Positions 43,729 through 54,610 of a DNA stretch of 64,000 bases are shown here, piece by piece. A program made the translations under genes and the position numbers. Every line of letters starts with the position of its first letter. Position 1 is the first letter of the stretch. A model generated the notes under the pieces. The model saw only the letters and a list, made by a program, of their open reading frames with translations. It was not told the DNA's origin and did not search any database. Source of the DNA: Aedes albopictus (lineage: Eukaryota; Arthropoda; Insecta; Diptera; Culicidae); NCBI RefSeq assembly GCF_035046485.1, contig NC_085138.1:328534129-328598128 (forward strand). Reading direction: 5' to 3'.

Positions 43729-44418
43729 TGCAACAAACCGCTGAATTGAGATTCAGCAATTTATTGCCAAAATGATAATTTTTGTCATTTTTCGGGAATG
43801 GGGCATACGTCACCCTTTTCCCCAATCATTTGCAACAATTTTGCATTTTTCACTCATGCCAAAATAAGAGAAAGGGAAACCAACATTTTGGGATCTCGGC
43901 TTATATTTTATGACATAAACATCGGGCATGGTTTTCAACATATGTTGAAGCCTTCTGTGGCTGTATTCTGGGTGACGAAATTCAAGTACATACAGGGTCG
44001 TCTTGATGAAATAAACAATTGCCTAGAAATCCGATCGTAAAATGAGTTGAGAAGAATGATCTGATTGTTTTTGCAACAAGAAAAAACTTGGAAATGCATA
44101 ACCTTCCCCGAAAAGAAAGGTTATCACAGACGACGATCATAATTGGATCGTAAAATTATGTTTTGAATCGATCGGACGACCGTTCACACATCCATGCTTA
44201 GAAGGCGTGAAAATTCTAACGCATGAGTGATCGTAAAACTGAGACGGGCGACGAAGAAAAGTAAACACTATAAATTTATGATCGCCCGGTGCGTTCATGA
44301 AAAATCAAGTTCGGGAATGATGATGATTGGTGTGGCCCTTGATGACTCAGCCACTAAGGCAAGACATTTTGAGATTGAATTCGCGAGTACTTTCGCTCCC
44401 CTCAGAATTTTGATATGA

Positions 44419-44654
44419 TCTCACAGATGTGAGAATGTGGATGGGGGATGTTATGATGCATCGGAGATTTAGCCTTTCTGTTTTGTTTTGGGGAGAGTTT
44501 TTGGGAGGCCCGGATCTCAGAGGTGAGAATAAATTGGCCATTCGTTCTGGAGGCTCAATTAATCTCGCGGATGTGAGATGGCGAAATGGGAGGCATAGGG
44601 AAAATTGATCATCCGTGTAGGGAAGAGTTTAGAATTGCTCTCACGGATGTGGGA
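44419..44654 (+). promoter_or_regulatory. Four palindromic TCTCRCRGATGTGAGA-like motifs in U3
   Basis: Copies are at 44419-44434, 44515-44528 (shorter, TCTCAGAGGTGAGA), 44563-44578 and 44639-44654, and again 8,236 bp later in the 3' LTR. The repeated dyad upstream of the TATA box looks like a transcription factor site array. The factor is unknown. Confidence 0.6.
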
Positions 44655-44812
44655 GATGCAAAGATTAGAAAAGAGCGTAATTAATAATCAATTATGCATG
44701 GGGCATCGGGAAATTAATTTCTCTTTGGTCTCGGAGATAGTCCTGGAGAATTTTTGATCGGATCATAATTATGATCAGGAGAATAAGAGTTGATGGTTAG
44801 GGAGAGGACCCT

Positions 44813-44854
44813 TATATAAGGGCCAGCAGATCCAATGATCGGGGAGTCAGTCAG
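44813..44854 (+). promoter_or_regulatory. LTR core promoter: TATA box and initiator
   Basis: TATATAAG at 44813-44820 is followed by TCAGTCAGT at 44847-44855. The first initiator A is about 36 bases downstream of the TATA start. This matches the arthropod TATA-Inr layout and would start RNA inside the LTR. Confidence 0.6.
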
Positions 44855-45244
44855 TTTGTGTTTAGAATTTTTCCATTGTTAATCTTGGAGCTTGAGCTCG
44901 ACGCCATTTTTGGCTTATCGACTACTCTTGTTATCCATGTTAACTTGGAAAAATTAGTTGAGACCAGTTTGCTTAGGCTTTTCCCATTTAAACTTGTGAA
45001 AAAGTAGTTCAGTTCAGGCAGTTAGTGATTCAGTTTAGTGGTTTAGATAGTCAGTTAGTGTGTTTCATTTGTAGATGTTCATTTCTAATTCAGTGCACTG
45101 TGGAAATTAAAATATTTATATTCGGAAAATAAAGTAGTGTAGTTTTAAGAAGTGTTGGAGAATTTTTATAGATGATGACATATCTTTAAGTAAACGCGTT
45201 CGGTTGCAATTTTGGAAAGTGATCCGGGGGGGTCCCGTTACAGA

Positions 45245-45256
45245 TGGTGACAGCGG
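45245..45256 (+). promoter_or_regulatory. Putative primer-binding site
   Basis: TGGTGACAGCGG lies two bases after the LTR. Its complement ends in CCA as a tRNA 3' end would. I cannot name the tRNA. Confidence 0.55.
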
Positions 45257-47256
45257 TAAAGAATTTCAGTTTTAGATGAAATTTGGTGCGTCATTTTTGA
45301 CTGGTGCAAAACTGTGCAAATCAAGGAACTGTTTAGGCGCGAATAAAACAGAAGTGCAAATAATTAAAAGACGTTAGAAGTGAATAATCTCTTTCAAAAC
45401 TCTCTTTAGGCTTTTCAAGGTGGTTTGAACTTTTATTGGTGTGCAAAACTGTGCAAATGAGGAAGCTTGGTAGTGAATGCAAATAAAAAAGTAGTGCGAA
45501 CAAATAATCAAAATGATCAAATCTGTTAAAGTTGAAATTAGACGAACTCTTAAAGTGGACAACAGCAAACTTTTGAATAATTTACTAACATTCGGTTAAC
45601 TTCTACACGTTGTTTTTAACTATTTTTTGTGTGCAAATGTACTGTATGTATATTAAAAAACTAAAAAATCGAAAAGCGTGTTCCAGTGAAGAATTTGAAC
45701 ATTTGAACATTTGATAAATCGAAAAAAAAATTATAATCGGTGATCAAGAACAAACTAAAGAATCAAAAAGATATTCGTGTTATTTGTTCGAATTAGACAT
45801 TTCTGTGTGTGTTCAAAATGAGAAAAGCGTAAATTACCATAATTAACTTTTTTTCAGTGAATTCAAGGTTACTTAACGCAAAAGGAGTGAGGAAAATAAT
45901 GTAAGCAATGAAAAATAATTGGTGAGTGATAATTCATTCCATTTTTCATATGTATGCTTTTTAGCCATCTTTCATGTTTTATTTATGCTGTAAATTCCTT
46001 TAAAGAAATCTGCAACCATGAAATTCAAAGCAATAATAAATAGAGATTTTGGCAAATGAAAAAAATTAAAACATTATTTAAAAATTAAAACATTATTAAA
46101 CAGTTGAAATTTATTTTTGCAACTGGAAATTATACTGCAGTTCCATAAAACTTCGCAAGGCAATTGGCTTCCTACTGCATTCCACAAATCAACAGATTTC
46201 CAGATGAATTGCAGACTTCTTTGTATCTCGATGAGTTTTATGCCAATAAATTTCCTGTCAAATTGCACAACAAACAACTTCATTTAAAACAAAACGAAAA
46301 TTGAAACGTTTGTACTTTCCGAGTGCAATAAAAAAATGAATAAAAAAAACAGATATGTGAATTTTTAGCTAAATTTACAGCAGAAACAAATTTGGAAAAA
46401 TGTTATAATAACAATAATGTAGGAATAATATGCAAATTTATGCCAAGTTTAAAATGTTTTGAAAAATGAAACAAATTAATTTAAATATTGATGTTGAAAT
46501 ATGTACTTTAATTAGAAGAGCATTTAATTAACTTTCTGTCAGGTAACGAAATGTCCATACGGAAGAAAAACGTTGGGAAACTATTATGATTGGATCGAAA
46601 TAATCCGATTTGAAATTTTTGTGATTTGTTTAACAGTATGACATCTTGAGGAATATTTTAGGTATTTCAAATTCAGTTATTGCATTCAGAAAAATAATAA
46701 CTTTACCACATTTGGACATGTTATGTCATATTAAATAGTTTTTTTTTCCATTTTGCCAATTCAGAGAGAATGCTTAGGTGTCAGAAAATAGTGACACAAT
46801 CTTGAAAGAACTTCACGGTCTTTCGCTAGAAACGCATATTGGAAGCAAAAGAAGCACATTGATTATTTGAAAAATATGAGAAGCAATATTCAATAGTTTG
46901 TCAGGCAACGTAATTTTTCATGACAAAAGATAAGATATGGGGAATCATACTGAATGGTTCGAAACGTCCCAATTTTGAATCTGAAATAATGTTTAACACT
47001 TAAAAAAATATCTAGCGAAGATAAAGTAACTTGGTTTCAACATTTATGAAATTTTAAAGGAACACCACACTTAAAAGTAATAATAAGGAAGAAAAAAACT
47101 TACCGTTTATTTTTTTCCTTTTTCGTTCCCTTACTGACACTACCATTGAACACACTTACGTTTAATCGTATCTAAAATTAAAAAAAATGATAACTAAACA
47201 CAATCAAAGCACTTAGAAATTGATTGGAATGATTGAAATTTATTTTACATAAATTT

Positions 47257-47530
47257 CTATGTATATGTTTTTTCCCTTGCACTCTGAATCCTCGGCCTTG
47301 TTGTACGGGTAGAGATGGATTTCTCTATCCTGGTGATGGTCCACTGCACGGAGCACGCCTGGATCCCATCGCAGGACTTGGTTAACTTCCGAGCATTCTG
47401 TAAGTTACATGTCCCAAATAAAGACGATGTGACATTGTGATATCCCTAGAAAAGAAAGGGGAAAATAAATCAGATTAAAAAAAAAAATGAAAAAGTTAAC
47501 TAATTTTTCTAGCTGAATTACACTTACCAT
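47257..47530 (-). CDS. Antisense spliced small ORF inside the LTR element (hypothetical)
   Basis: On the minus strand exon 1 ends ...AAGAACATG at 47528. An 82-nt intron (47527 to 47446) has donor GTAAGTG and acceptor TTTCTTTTCTAG. Joining gives an ATG (47528-47530) followed in frame by GYHNVTSSLFGTCNLQNARK and on to a TAG at 47257-47259, 63 residues. AATAAA follows at 47244-47239. Another frame of exon 2 reads RWDPGVLRAVDHHQDREIHL and looks equally protein-like, so the true frame is uncertain. An upstream 75-codon frame lies at 47776-47549. I do not recognise the product. It runs against the element's sense strand. Confidence 0.4.
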
Positions 47531-48867
47531 GTTCTTTTCTCCGGTATCCTATAGCACTGAAAGTCGAAAACGGAATGAAGCTAAAATTTGTTTTCTCTTC
47601 TTTCGGCTATCACGGATAAGGAAAGAGACGCGACAACTATTTCGTTTTGCTTGCAGATGCACATTTTCTATCGTCACAAGCCACTTAATGTTGTCGCAGC
47701 AATTACGGTTGCTGTAGAATTTTTGGGTGTCAATGCCTTCGTGTGCAAGAGAAGGAGTGAAGAAGTGTGTTTGCAATAAACATAATGGATTTTAATTTGC
47801 CTAGGGAAGAAACATGTGGTAAAAACAAACAAGAATAGATTCGCATTTTGTTTTTTTTCCTCATCATTGATTCATTGAATTTTTAAGTTTGTGTAATATA
47901 TAGGTAAAAATACATCTGATTGAACTAAATGAAAATCAAAAAAAAAATATAAAAGGTTGTTTAAAATGAAAATCATGTGAAATTTCCTCACAATCAACAT
48001 GGAAATCATGAAAATAAGGAATAATAACATAAAATAAAACGTTTAAGATATACGAAAACGAGTAATACATGTATTTTTTGAGAATGAGTACACCGGTCGA
48101 TCGTATTGCTGCTTTTAGCGCGCTATCAATTTGCAGATTCTATTTTTAACAAAAATGATAAAGCAAAGTATCGCTTAATAACATAATAGCGAGTCTCCTA
48201 GGTAATAGATCACATAGTAATGACAAAGACACTACCAAAATCTTCAAGAAAGACATGAATGAAATAATGAACATTGATGCATGTTTATACCATGGGAAAT
48301 TTTTTAACGAAAATGAATTAATTACCCCTATTATAAAAAAAAAATCGTAACGAAATTCCAGCAGGTCGATAATGGGCTGAATACTTCTAATTTGAATACG
48401 ACAAGTCAAAAAAATAAAATAAAATAATAATAAAAAAAAAAACAACGAATAAAGGGACAAATACATACAACCAGAGGCTGATACAGAACCATTAATACAA
48501 TTAATACAAATTCATATGAACATTATTCGGACCAAGGTGCACCATATCCATTGGATAAAGAAAGATAGAGATAAAAATATACAAAAAAGACTAAATCTGG
48601 CATCGGAAACTAAAAAAAAAAAATATGGCATATAATTGAAATTACATTGTCGACGAGTCGTCAAATTCTGTACCATTTGGAAAGCTAAAAATCAGGCAAT
48701 AGTTTTATCTATTTACCTATGTTTGTTTGCAAGAATGAATGATTGGACAAGGTGTTGGCCACACCAGAATGAATGTGCAGAATATATTAAACGAGATGTT
48801 TGAAAATGAAAAGTATGGAATTGGACAGTTTTGTTTTCCCCACATTGCCAAAGTACAGAGTATCAGA

Positions 48868-49660
48868 GGTTTGGTAAACCAAGCTACCACCAGGAATGAC
48901 AATATTCCTGATTCATCAAGGTACTGTATCTTACGATACTAACAAGTTCTTGAATGAATAATAAATAATATGCTTAATAAATATGCCAAGAAATATAAAA
49001 CATGAAATATGAAAAAAACTATGCTAAAGAAAACGGAAAAACGAAAATGGCATGGTTTGGTAAACCTAGCTACAACCAGGAATACAGCATTCCTGATTCA
49101 TCAAGGTACTGTATCTAACGATACTAAAAAGTTCTTGAATGAATAATAAATAATAAATGAAATAAATATGCCACGAAATGATAAAAAAAACGCGAAGAAA
49201 CGAAGAATCGATAAAAAACGAAAATGGCGCGGTCTGGTAAACCAAGCTACCACCAGGAATGCAGCATTCCTGATTCATCAAGGTACTGTATCCATTGATA
49301 CACATAGTGCTTGAATGAATAATAAATAAGCCATCAAACAATAATGAATACCTTGGGTCCAGAAATGAAAAAAAAATAAATTAATAAATATCAATGGTCT
49401 GGTCTGGTAAACCAAGCTACCGCCAGGAATAGAGACATTCCTGATTCGTCAAGGTACTGTATCCAGCGATACAAAAAAGTTCTTGAATGAATAACATGAC
49501 CATGAAACGAAAAACAATCAAAAAAGAAAACGTTATGGTAAACAAAGAAAATGAAAAATGGTTCGGTTTGGTATACTCAGCTACCACCAGGAAAAACAAA
49601 CTTCCTGATTTCATCAAGGTACGGTACTGTAATGGTACGATAAAGTTCTTGAATGGAAAA
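48868..49660 (+). repeat. Five-unit structured tandem repeat in the LTR-element interior
   Basis: Units start at 48868, 49054, 49231, 49401 and 49565 (spacing 186, 177, 170, 164). Each core of about 95 bp has GGTTTGGTAAACC, a hairpin CAGGAAT...ATTCCTG, GATTCATCAAGGTAC, a second hairpin GTATC....GATAC, and AGTTCTTGAATGAATAA. In unit 5 the second hairpin is GTACT...GGTAC, so T-A became C-G. The cores also encode a similar short peptide (W.GLVN.ATTRN) in several units. Confidence 0.85.
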
Positions 49661-51946
49661 AAACAGCCAAATATTGCTCCCAAAGATAAGAAGAAGACTG
49701 TCGGTCTTGCCTGTTCCAAATATTTAAAAAAAATGAAAATCATATAAAAACATCATAAATATATAAAAAAAAATTGATTTTAACATGCATCAATGATTCA
49801 AATCGATAAGTTATGACCAAGTCGATATAAGGAAGAATAAGAATAAAAGTGCTGAAACCAAAAATAAAATCTAATAAACTATTTGTTCATCTACAGAAGA
49901 AGACGCATAAAAAAGCATTAATTGAAATTCAGCAGTACAAGCAACAGACACATAAGAGAGAAGACGAAGAGATGATAGGTCAAATGCGACGGACACAGGA
50001 TGAAGAAGAAGCGATCGTGTAGTTGATGTTAATGAACAAATATGGGAGCAAATGTAAGAGCTACGTTCTCTTTTACCGAAAAGTACAAAATTATGAAATA
50101 TTGTCACATAACACAATACAGAAACGTGGGGATTATTTTTGCGAAATTAATTTTCAAATGTTTAAGTTAAAAAACTTTTTGATAAACTGCGGGTGTGTTA
50201 AACAAGATTTTTTTTAACATTTATACAGGAAGGGAAATTGATTTTATTTCAAAGAATTGTAAATGTTGGAAAGTTATTATTTTTTTCCATTTATGGTGGG
50301 AGATGAAAATTTCAATTAGCATGGCTTTTGTCAATTAAGGGAATTTGTTGGAAAATTTTTCATAATAACGTGTGTTCAATAAAAATATATCAATTGTAAA
50401 GTGCTCATAATTAATAAGCAAAATAGTCGTTTGAAGCTTCTAGATGAATAAGAATCAAGAGAAAACATAGGTCATTAGGAAAGGTGAATAATAAGACAAT
50501 AATTCAAAGGCAACAAGCTTAAACTTCAACCATACAAACATGGATGTATGGAAAATGAAAGAAAAAGTTCCAGAAATCATCAATCAGAGCTCAACGAGCA
50601 ACATCGGAACCGTATTAACAGGGATGTACGGTAATTGAAAGAAAAGTTCCAGCATCTACAACGAGTTCATGATTGGCGAGTCTATTAGGTTGGTCAGAAG
50701 GGTAAACTGAGCATCAAACATCAAACATCAGGGTTAACGGCGCATATATTCTACAGTCAAAGAAAATTGTTGCAGAAAGTGTTTATACGCGGATTTCAAC
50801 CTATTGGGAAGGAAAATGATCACTCATACATCGAATTAACTAACCTGGTTTATATTTCACAAACACATAAACCATTTCCTATAATACAAATTCTCGGACG
50901 AGAAAACATCAAAATTCTTGTAGCCGGCATTTATTAGTGGATGATTTAACAGCAGCATAACTCTCAAGTTGCATTTGCCACTAGCAACAAACAATTTCCA
51001 CCAAAGAAATAGTCAAAATGTTCTTAGCTGAGCAAGTAACAGCAACACAACCAATTAGAGGAAGGATGACATTAAATGCATTAACGACAAATACAACAAA
51101 TATTTCAGCAGGAAAAAGCCACATTTTCTAGCTGTCGTCATATACGCAAATTTCAACAGCATCCTAAGGCAGCAAGAACCAATCGATATACCGAAAAAAA
51201 AAAACACAACCAACAAAATACGTTTTTCTTCACAATGATTTTAAGACTATTAATTGGAATCAAAAGGACATTATGCGTGAATATCCTGTTTTCAATCGAA
51301 TAGACAAGTGGACACAAGATTTTTCTCACGGAACCAGAAATAAGCAAAAGTTTCAAGAATCACGTAGAATTGAAGTCACAAACAAGGAAAAAATTACCGT
51401 TACAAAGGAAATCAACCATTAGGAGAAATCAAAGAAGCAGTATGGGAATCGCACAACAGTTAATCACCGATAAACACAACGAAGCAACGAGAAGAAGATG
51501 CTTGGTTTTTGCCCTAATGACTCACTTAAAGACTCAGCCATGATCAACAACTTCGAAACATCGGGATTCATCAAAATCAAAATATTTTTATATCACAATA
51601 TCACGGCGAAAACGGTAGCGGAATACGGAGTCAACAGTTGCCATTTGAATCACAGGTATGAGTCTAGTTAAATAAAAAAAAAATATATTAGGAAAGAAGA
51701 AGAATAATAATCTAGTTTTAAAACTTGTAAGGATTAACATTAGCTAGAAAATGGTCAGCCAAGGATATTATCGAATCAGATTCAATAGAAACAAAACAAG
51801 AGCACTATAAATATAATATTTATAAGCAGAAGCAAAGCAGTATGTAAATCAACTCTTATTCGAAAAACAAAAAAACCTCATAGGGCCAGAAACATGACCA
51901 ACATTTTAAAAAATTAAGAAATTTTAAGAAATTTCTTAATTTTTTT

Positions 51947-51964
51947 GCGGGAAAAGTAAGGGAA
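51947..51964 (+). promoter_or_regulatory. Polypurine tract
   Basis: GCGGGAAAAGTAAGGGAA directly precedes the 3' LTR, as expected for plus-strand priming. An inverted AAGAAATTTTAAGAAATTTC lies just upstream. Confidence 0.7.
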
Positions 51965-53478
51965 TGCAACAAACCGCTGAATTGAGATTCAGCAATTTAT
52001 TGCCAAAATGATAATTTTTGTCATTTTTCGGGAATGGGGCATACGTCACCCTTTTCCCCAATCATTTGCAACAATTTTGCATTTTTCACTCATGCCAAAA
52101 TAAGAGAAAGGGAAACCAACATTTTGGGATCTCGGCTTATATTTTATGACATAAACATCGGGCATGGTTTTCAACATATGTTGAAGCCTTCTGTGGCTGT
52201 ATTCTGGGTGACGAAATTCAAGTACATACAGGGTCGTCTTGATGAAATAAACAATTGCCTAGAAATCCGATCGTAAAATGAGTTGAGAAGAATGATCTGA
52301 TTGTTTTTGCAACAAGAAAAAACTTGGAAATGCATAACCTTCCCCGAAAAGAAAGGTTATCACAGACGACGATCATAATTGGATCGTAAAATTATGTTTT
52401 GAATCGATCGGACGACCGTTCACACATCCATGCTTAGAAGGCGTGAAAATTCTAACGCATGAGTGATCGTAAAACTGAGACGGGCGACGAAGAAAAGTAA
52501 ACACTATAAATTTATGATCGCCCGGTGCGTTCATGAAAAATCAAGTTCGGGAATGATGATGATTGGTGTGGCCCTTGATGACTCAGCCACTAAGGCAAGA
52601 CATTTTGAGATTGAATTCGCGAGTACTTTCGCTCCCCTCAGAATTTTGATATGATCTCACAGATGTGAGAATGTGGATGGGGGATGTTATGATGCATCGG
52701 AGATTTAGCCTTTCTGTTTTGTTTTGGGGAGAGTTTTTGGGAGGCCCGGATCTCAGAGGTGAGAATAAATTGGCCATTCGTTCTGGAGGCTCAATTAATC
52801 TCGCGGATGTGAGATGGCGAAATGGGAGGCATAGGGAAAATTGATCATCCGTGTAGGGAAGAGTTTAGAATTGCTCTCACGGATGTGGGAGATGCAAAGA
52901 TTAGAAAAGAGCGTAATTAATAATCAATTATGCATGGGGCATCGGGAAATTAATTTCTCTTTGGTCTCGGAGATAGTCCTGGAGAATTTTTGATCGGATC
53001 ATAATTATGATCAGGAGAATAAGAGTTGATGGTTAGGGAGAGGACCCTTATATAAGGGCCAGCAGATCCAATGATCGGGGAGTCAGTCAGTTTGTGTTTA
53101 GAATTTTTCCATTGTTAATCTTGGAGCTTGAGCTCGACGCCATTTTTGGCTTATCGACTACTCTTGTTATCCATGTTAACTTGGAAAAATTAGTTGAGAC
53201 CAGTTTGCTTAGGCTTTTCCCATTTAAACTTGTGAAAAAGTAGTTCAGTTCAGGCAGTTAGTGATTCAGTTTAGTGGTTTAGATAGTCAGTTAGTGTGTT
53301 TCATTTGTAGATGTTCATTTCTAATTCAGTGCACTGTGGAAATTAAAATATTTATATTCGGAAAATAAAGTAGTGTAGTTTTAAGAAGTGTTGGAGAATT
53401 TTTATAGATGATGACATATCTTTAAGTAAACGCGTTCGGTTGCAATTTTGGAAAGTGATCCGGGGGGGTCCCGTTACA
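51965..53478 (+). repeat. 3' LTR
   Basis: Same length and, wherever compared, same sequence as 43729-45242. Followed by CCAT (53479-53482). Confidence 0.92.
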
Positions 53479-54066
53479 CCATATCAACTGTACAAAATTT
53501 CAGATCGATCGGAGAAACTATATTTTAGCGCCAGCCATTTTAAGTTTTCATACGATTTAGTATGGGGAAAATCACCTTTTCAAAGAAAAATCGCCACAGG
53601 TTGCCCCTTAACCTCTAAAAGTAAATCGATGATCGATTTCTGTTGTAAATTTTACGAGGAACCAACCCTTCGAAGACCGCAAAGCGATCTAAGGCATGTG
53701 GAAAAGGTTATTGACTGAAAACCGAATGGCATGCAAACGCTGTTTAACATGTAAGGAATAATAAAATCTCGTTATTTTATCGATCGGGTGAGGCCTAATA
53801 ACTTTTTCCACGAACGTCGCATCGATTTGCTGTCTTCGGAGGTCTGATTCTTAGTAAAGCATTCTACAGAAATCATTCGTCGACTTATTTTTAGGGATCT
53901 ATGGGTGACTCCTAGCGATTTTTCTTTGCAGGAGTAAAATTTCCCCATAGTAAATCGTATGAAAAACTAAGAATGGTGGGCGCTAAAATATAGTTTTTCC
54001 GATCGATCTGAAATTTTGCACAGTTGATATGGAACCAAAGTGGAACTCAAAAAGTATACAGGAACT
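53479..54066. mobile_element. Foldback element hosting the LTR element, right part
   Basis: ATATCAACTGTACAAAATTT and ATCGATCGGAGAAACTATAT near the left pair with AGTTTTTCCGATCGATCTGA and TTGCACAGTTGATATGG at 53995-54032. TACGATTTAGTATGGGGAAA pairs with TTTCCCCATAGTAAATCGTA. Arms are about 200 bp. The missing left tip is 43693-43728. Confidence 0.8.
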
Positions 54067-54122
54067 TGGGTTTTTCCATTTTTTGTATTTTCCCATATAA
54101 ACCGTGTACCAGGCTAATGGTT

Positions 54123-54363
54123 ATATCGGTACCAACATTTCAAAAGGGTGTAACTGCATTTTGAAACAAATCCCTCTTTCACATCTGTAGATCGTATTTC
54201 TATGCCGCCATGCAAATCACCGCCAGTATAGGAAAGAAGAGCAATTTCTCTGTCTAGTAATGTTTGTGAATTTCGTGGGAAACTTAAAATATGACCCACA
54301 GATGTGAAATAGTGGTTTGTTTCAAAATGCAGTTACGCCCTTTTGAAATGTTGGTGCCGATAT
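54123..54363. mobile_element. Foldback MITE
   Basis: ATATCGGTACCAACATTTCA and TGAAATGTTGGTGCCGATAT are inverted ends. The pairing continues through TGTAACTGCATTTTGAAAC and GTTTCAAAATGCAGTTACG and TTTCACATCTGT/ACAGATGTGAAA, about 75 bp per arm. Confidence 0.9.
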
Positions 54364-54379
54364 TTGCGGTTTAGGGGAA

Positions 54380-54610
54380 GATGATATACACCGATGAGAT
54401 TTGAATTACCTTATGACAACTAAAATGCCGTGTCATTAATTAATTGGCTTGGTAGCTTAGTTGGTAAAGCAGTTGTCTAGCGAATAAGGGTCGTGAGTTC
54501 AAATCTAACCTGAGCTGTGGATTTTTTTCCCAATTTAACCAATAATTTACCCATCTGCACATATGTACGTTGAGTTATTTAAAATTCATAATTAAAAATT
54601 TTGTTATCCC
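54380..54610 (+). mobile_element. SINE with near-intact tRNA-like cloverleaf
   Basis: GGCTTGGTAGCTTAGTTGGT begins a fold with the acceptor paired to CTGAGCT (with wobble). It has a D arm GCTT/AAGC, an anticodon loop CTAGCGA (AGC), a T arm near GTGAGTTCAAATCTAAC and then TTTTTT. It shares at least 40 bp upstream of the head with 29540 and sequence downstream with 43215, so it is a repeat and not a free tRNA gene. Confidence 0.75.

Larger units (their letters stand above)
43729..45242 (+). repeat. 5' LTR
   Basis: It begins TGCAACAAACCGCTG and ends GGTCCCGTTACA. It has a plausible U3 with four copies of a palindromic TCTCACGGATGTGAGA-like motif, a TATA box, an initiator-like TCAGTCAGT and an AATAAA (45128-45133). 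These suggest R starts near 44849 and U5 runs to 45242. Short frames inside (43798-44040, 44227-44418) recur identically in the 3' LTR only because the LTRs are copies. Confidence 0.92.
43729..53478 (+). mobile_element. 9.75-kb non-autonomous LTR retrotransposon (LARD-like)
   Basis: Two 1,514-bp direct repeats (43729-45242, 51965-53478), each beginning TGCAAC and ending GTTACA, enclose 6,722 bp. CCAT occurs on both outer sides. A primer-binding-like TGGTGACAGCGG starts two bases after the left LTR, and a polypurine tract precedes the right LTR. The longest interior frames are 60-110 residues. I see none of the retroviral-type domains (gag CCHC, protease, YxDD reverse transcriptase, RNase H, integrase). 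By analogy with LARDs it would depend on enzymes of a related autonomous element. LTRs read identical wherever compared, so insertion is recent. The interior is AT-rich and low-complexity, with a structured tandem repeat and an antisense unit. Confidence 0.9.

Noticed and set aside
43798..44040. Conserved 80-residue frame present twice
   Set aside because: The second copy (52034-52276) is identical only because both lie in the two LTRs. There is no independent evidence of coding.
48146..48466. Membrane-protein-like minus frame of 106 residues
   Set aside because: Poly-A/T tracts in the AT-rich LTR-element interior translate to F, L and I. No start context or homology.
54440..54520. Functional tRNA gene with T-run terminator
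   Set aside because: Flanking sequence is shared with the copies at 29540 and 43215, so it is part of a dispersed repeat. T-arm pairing is also imperfect.
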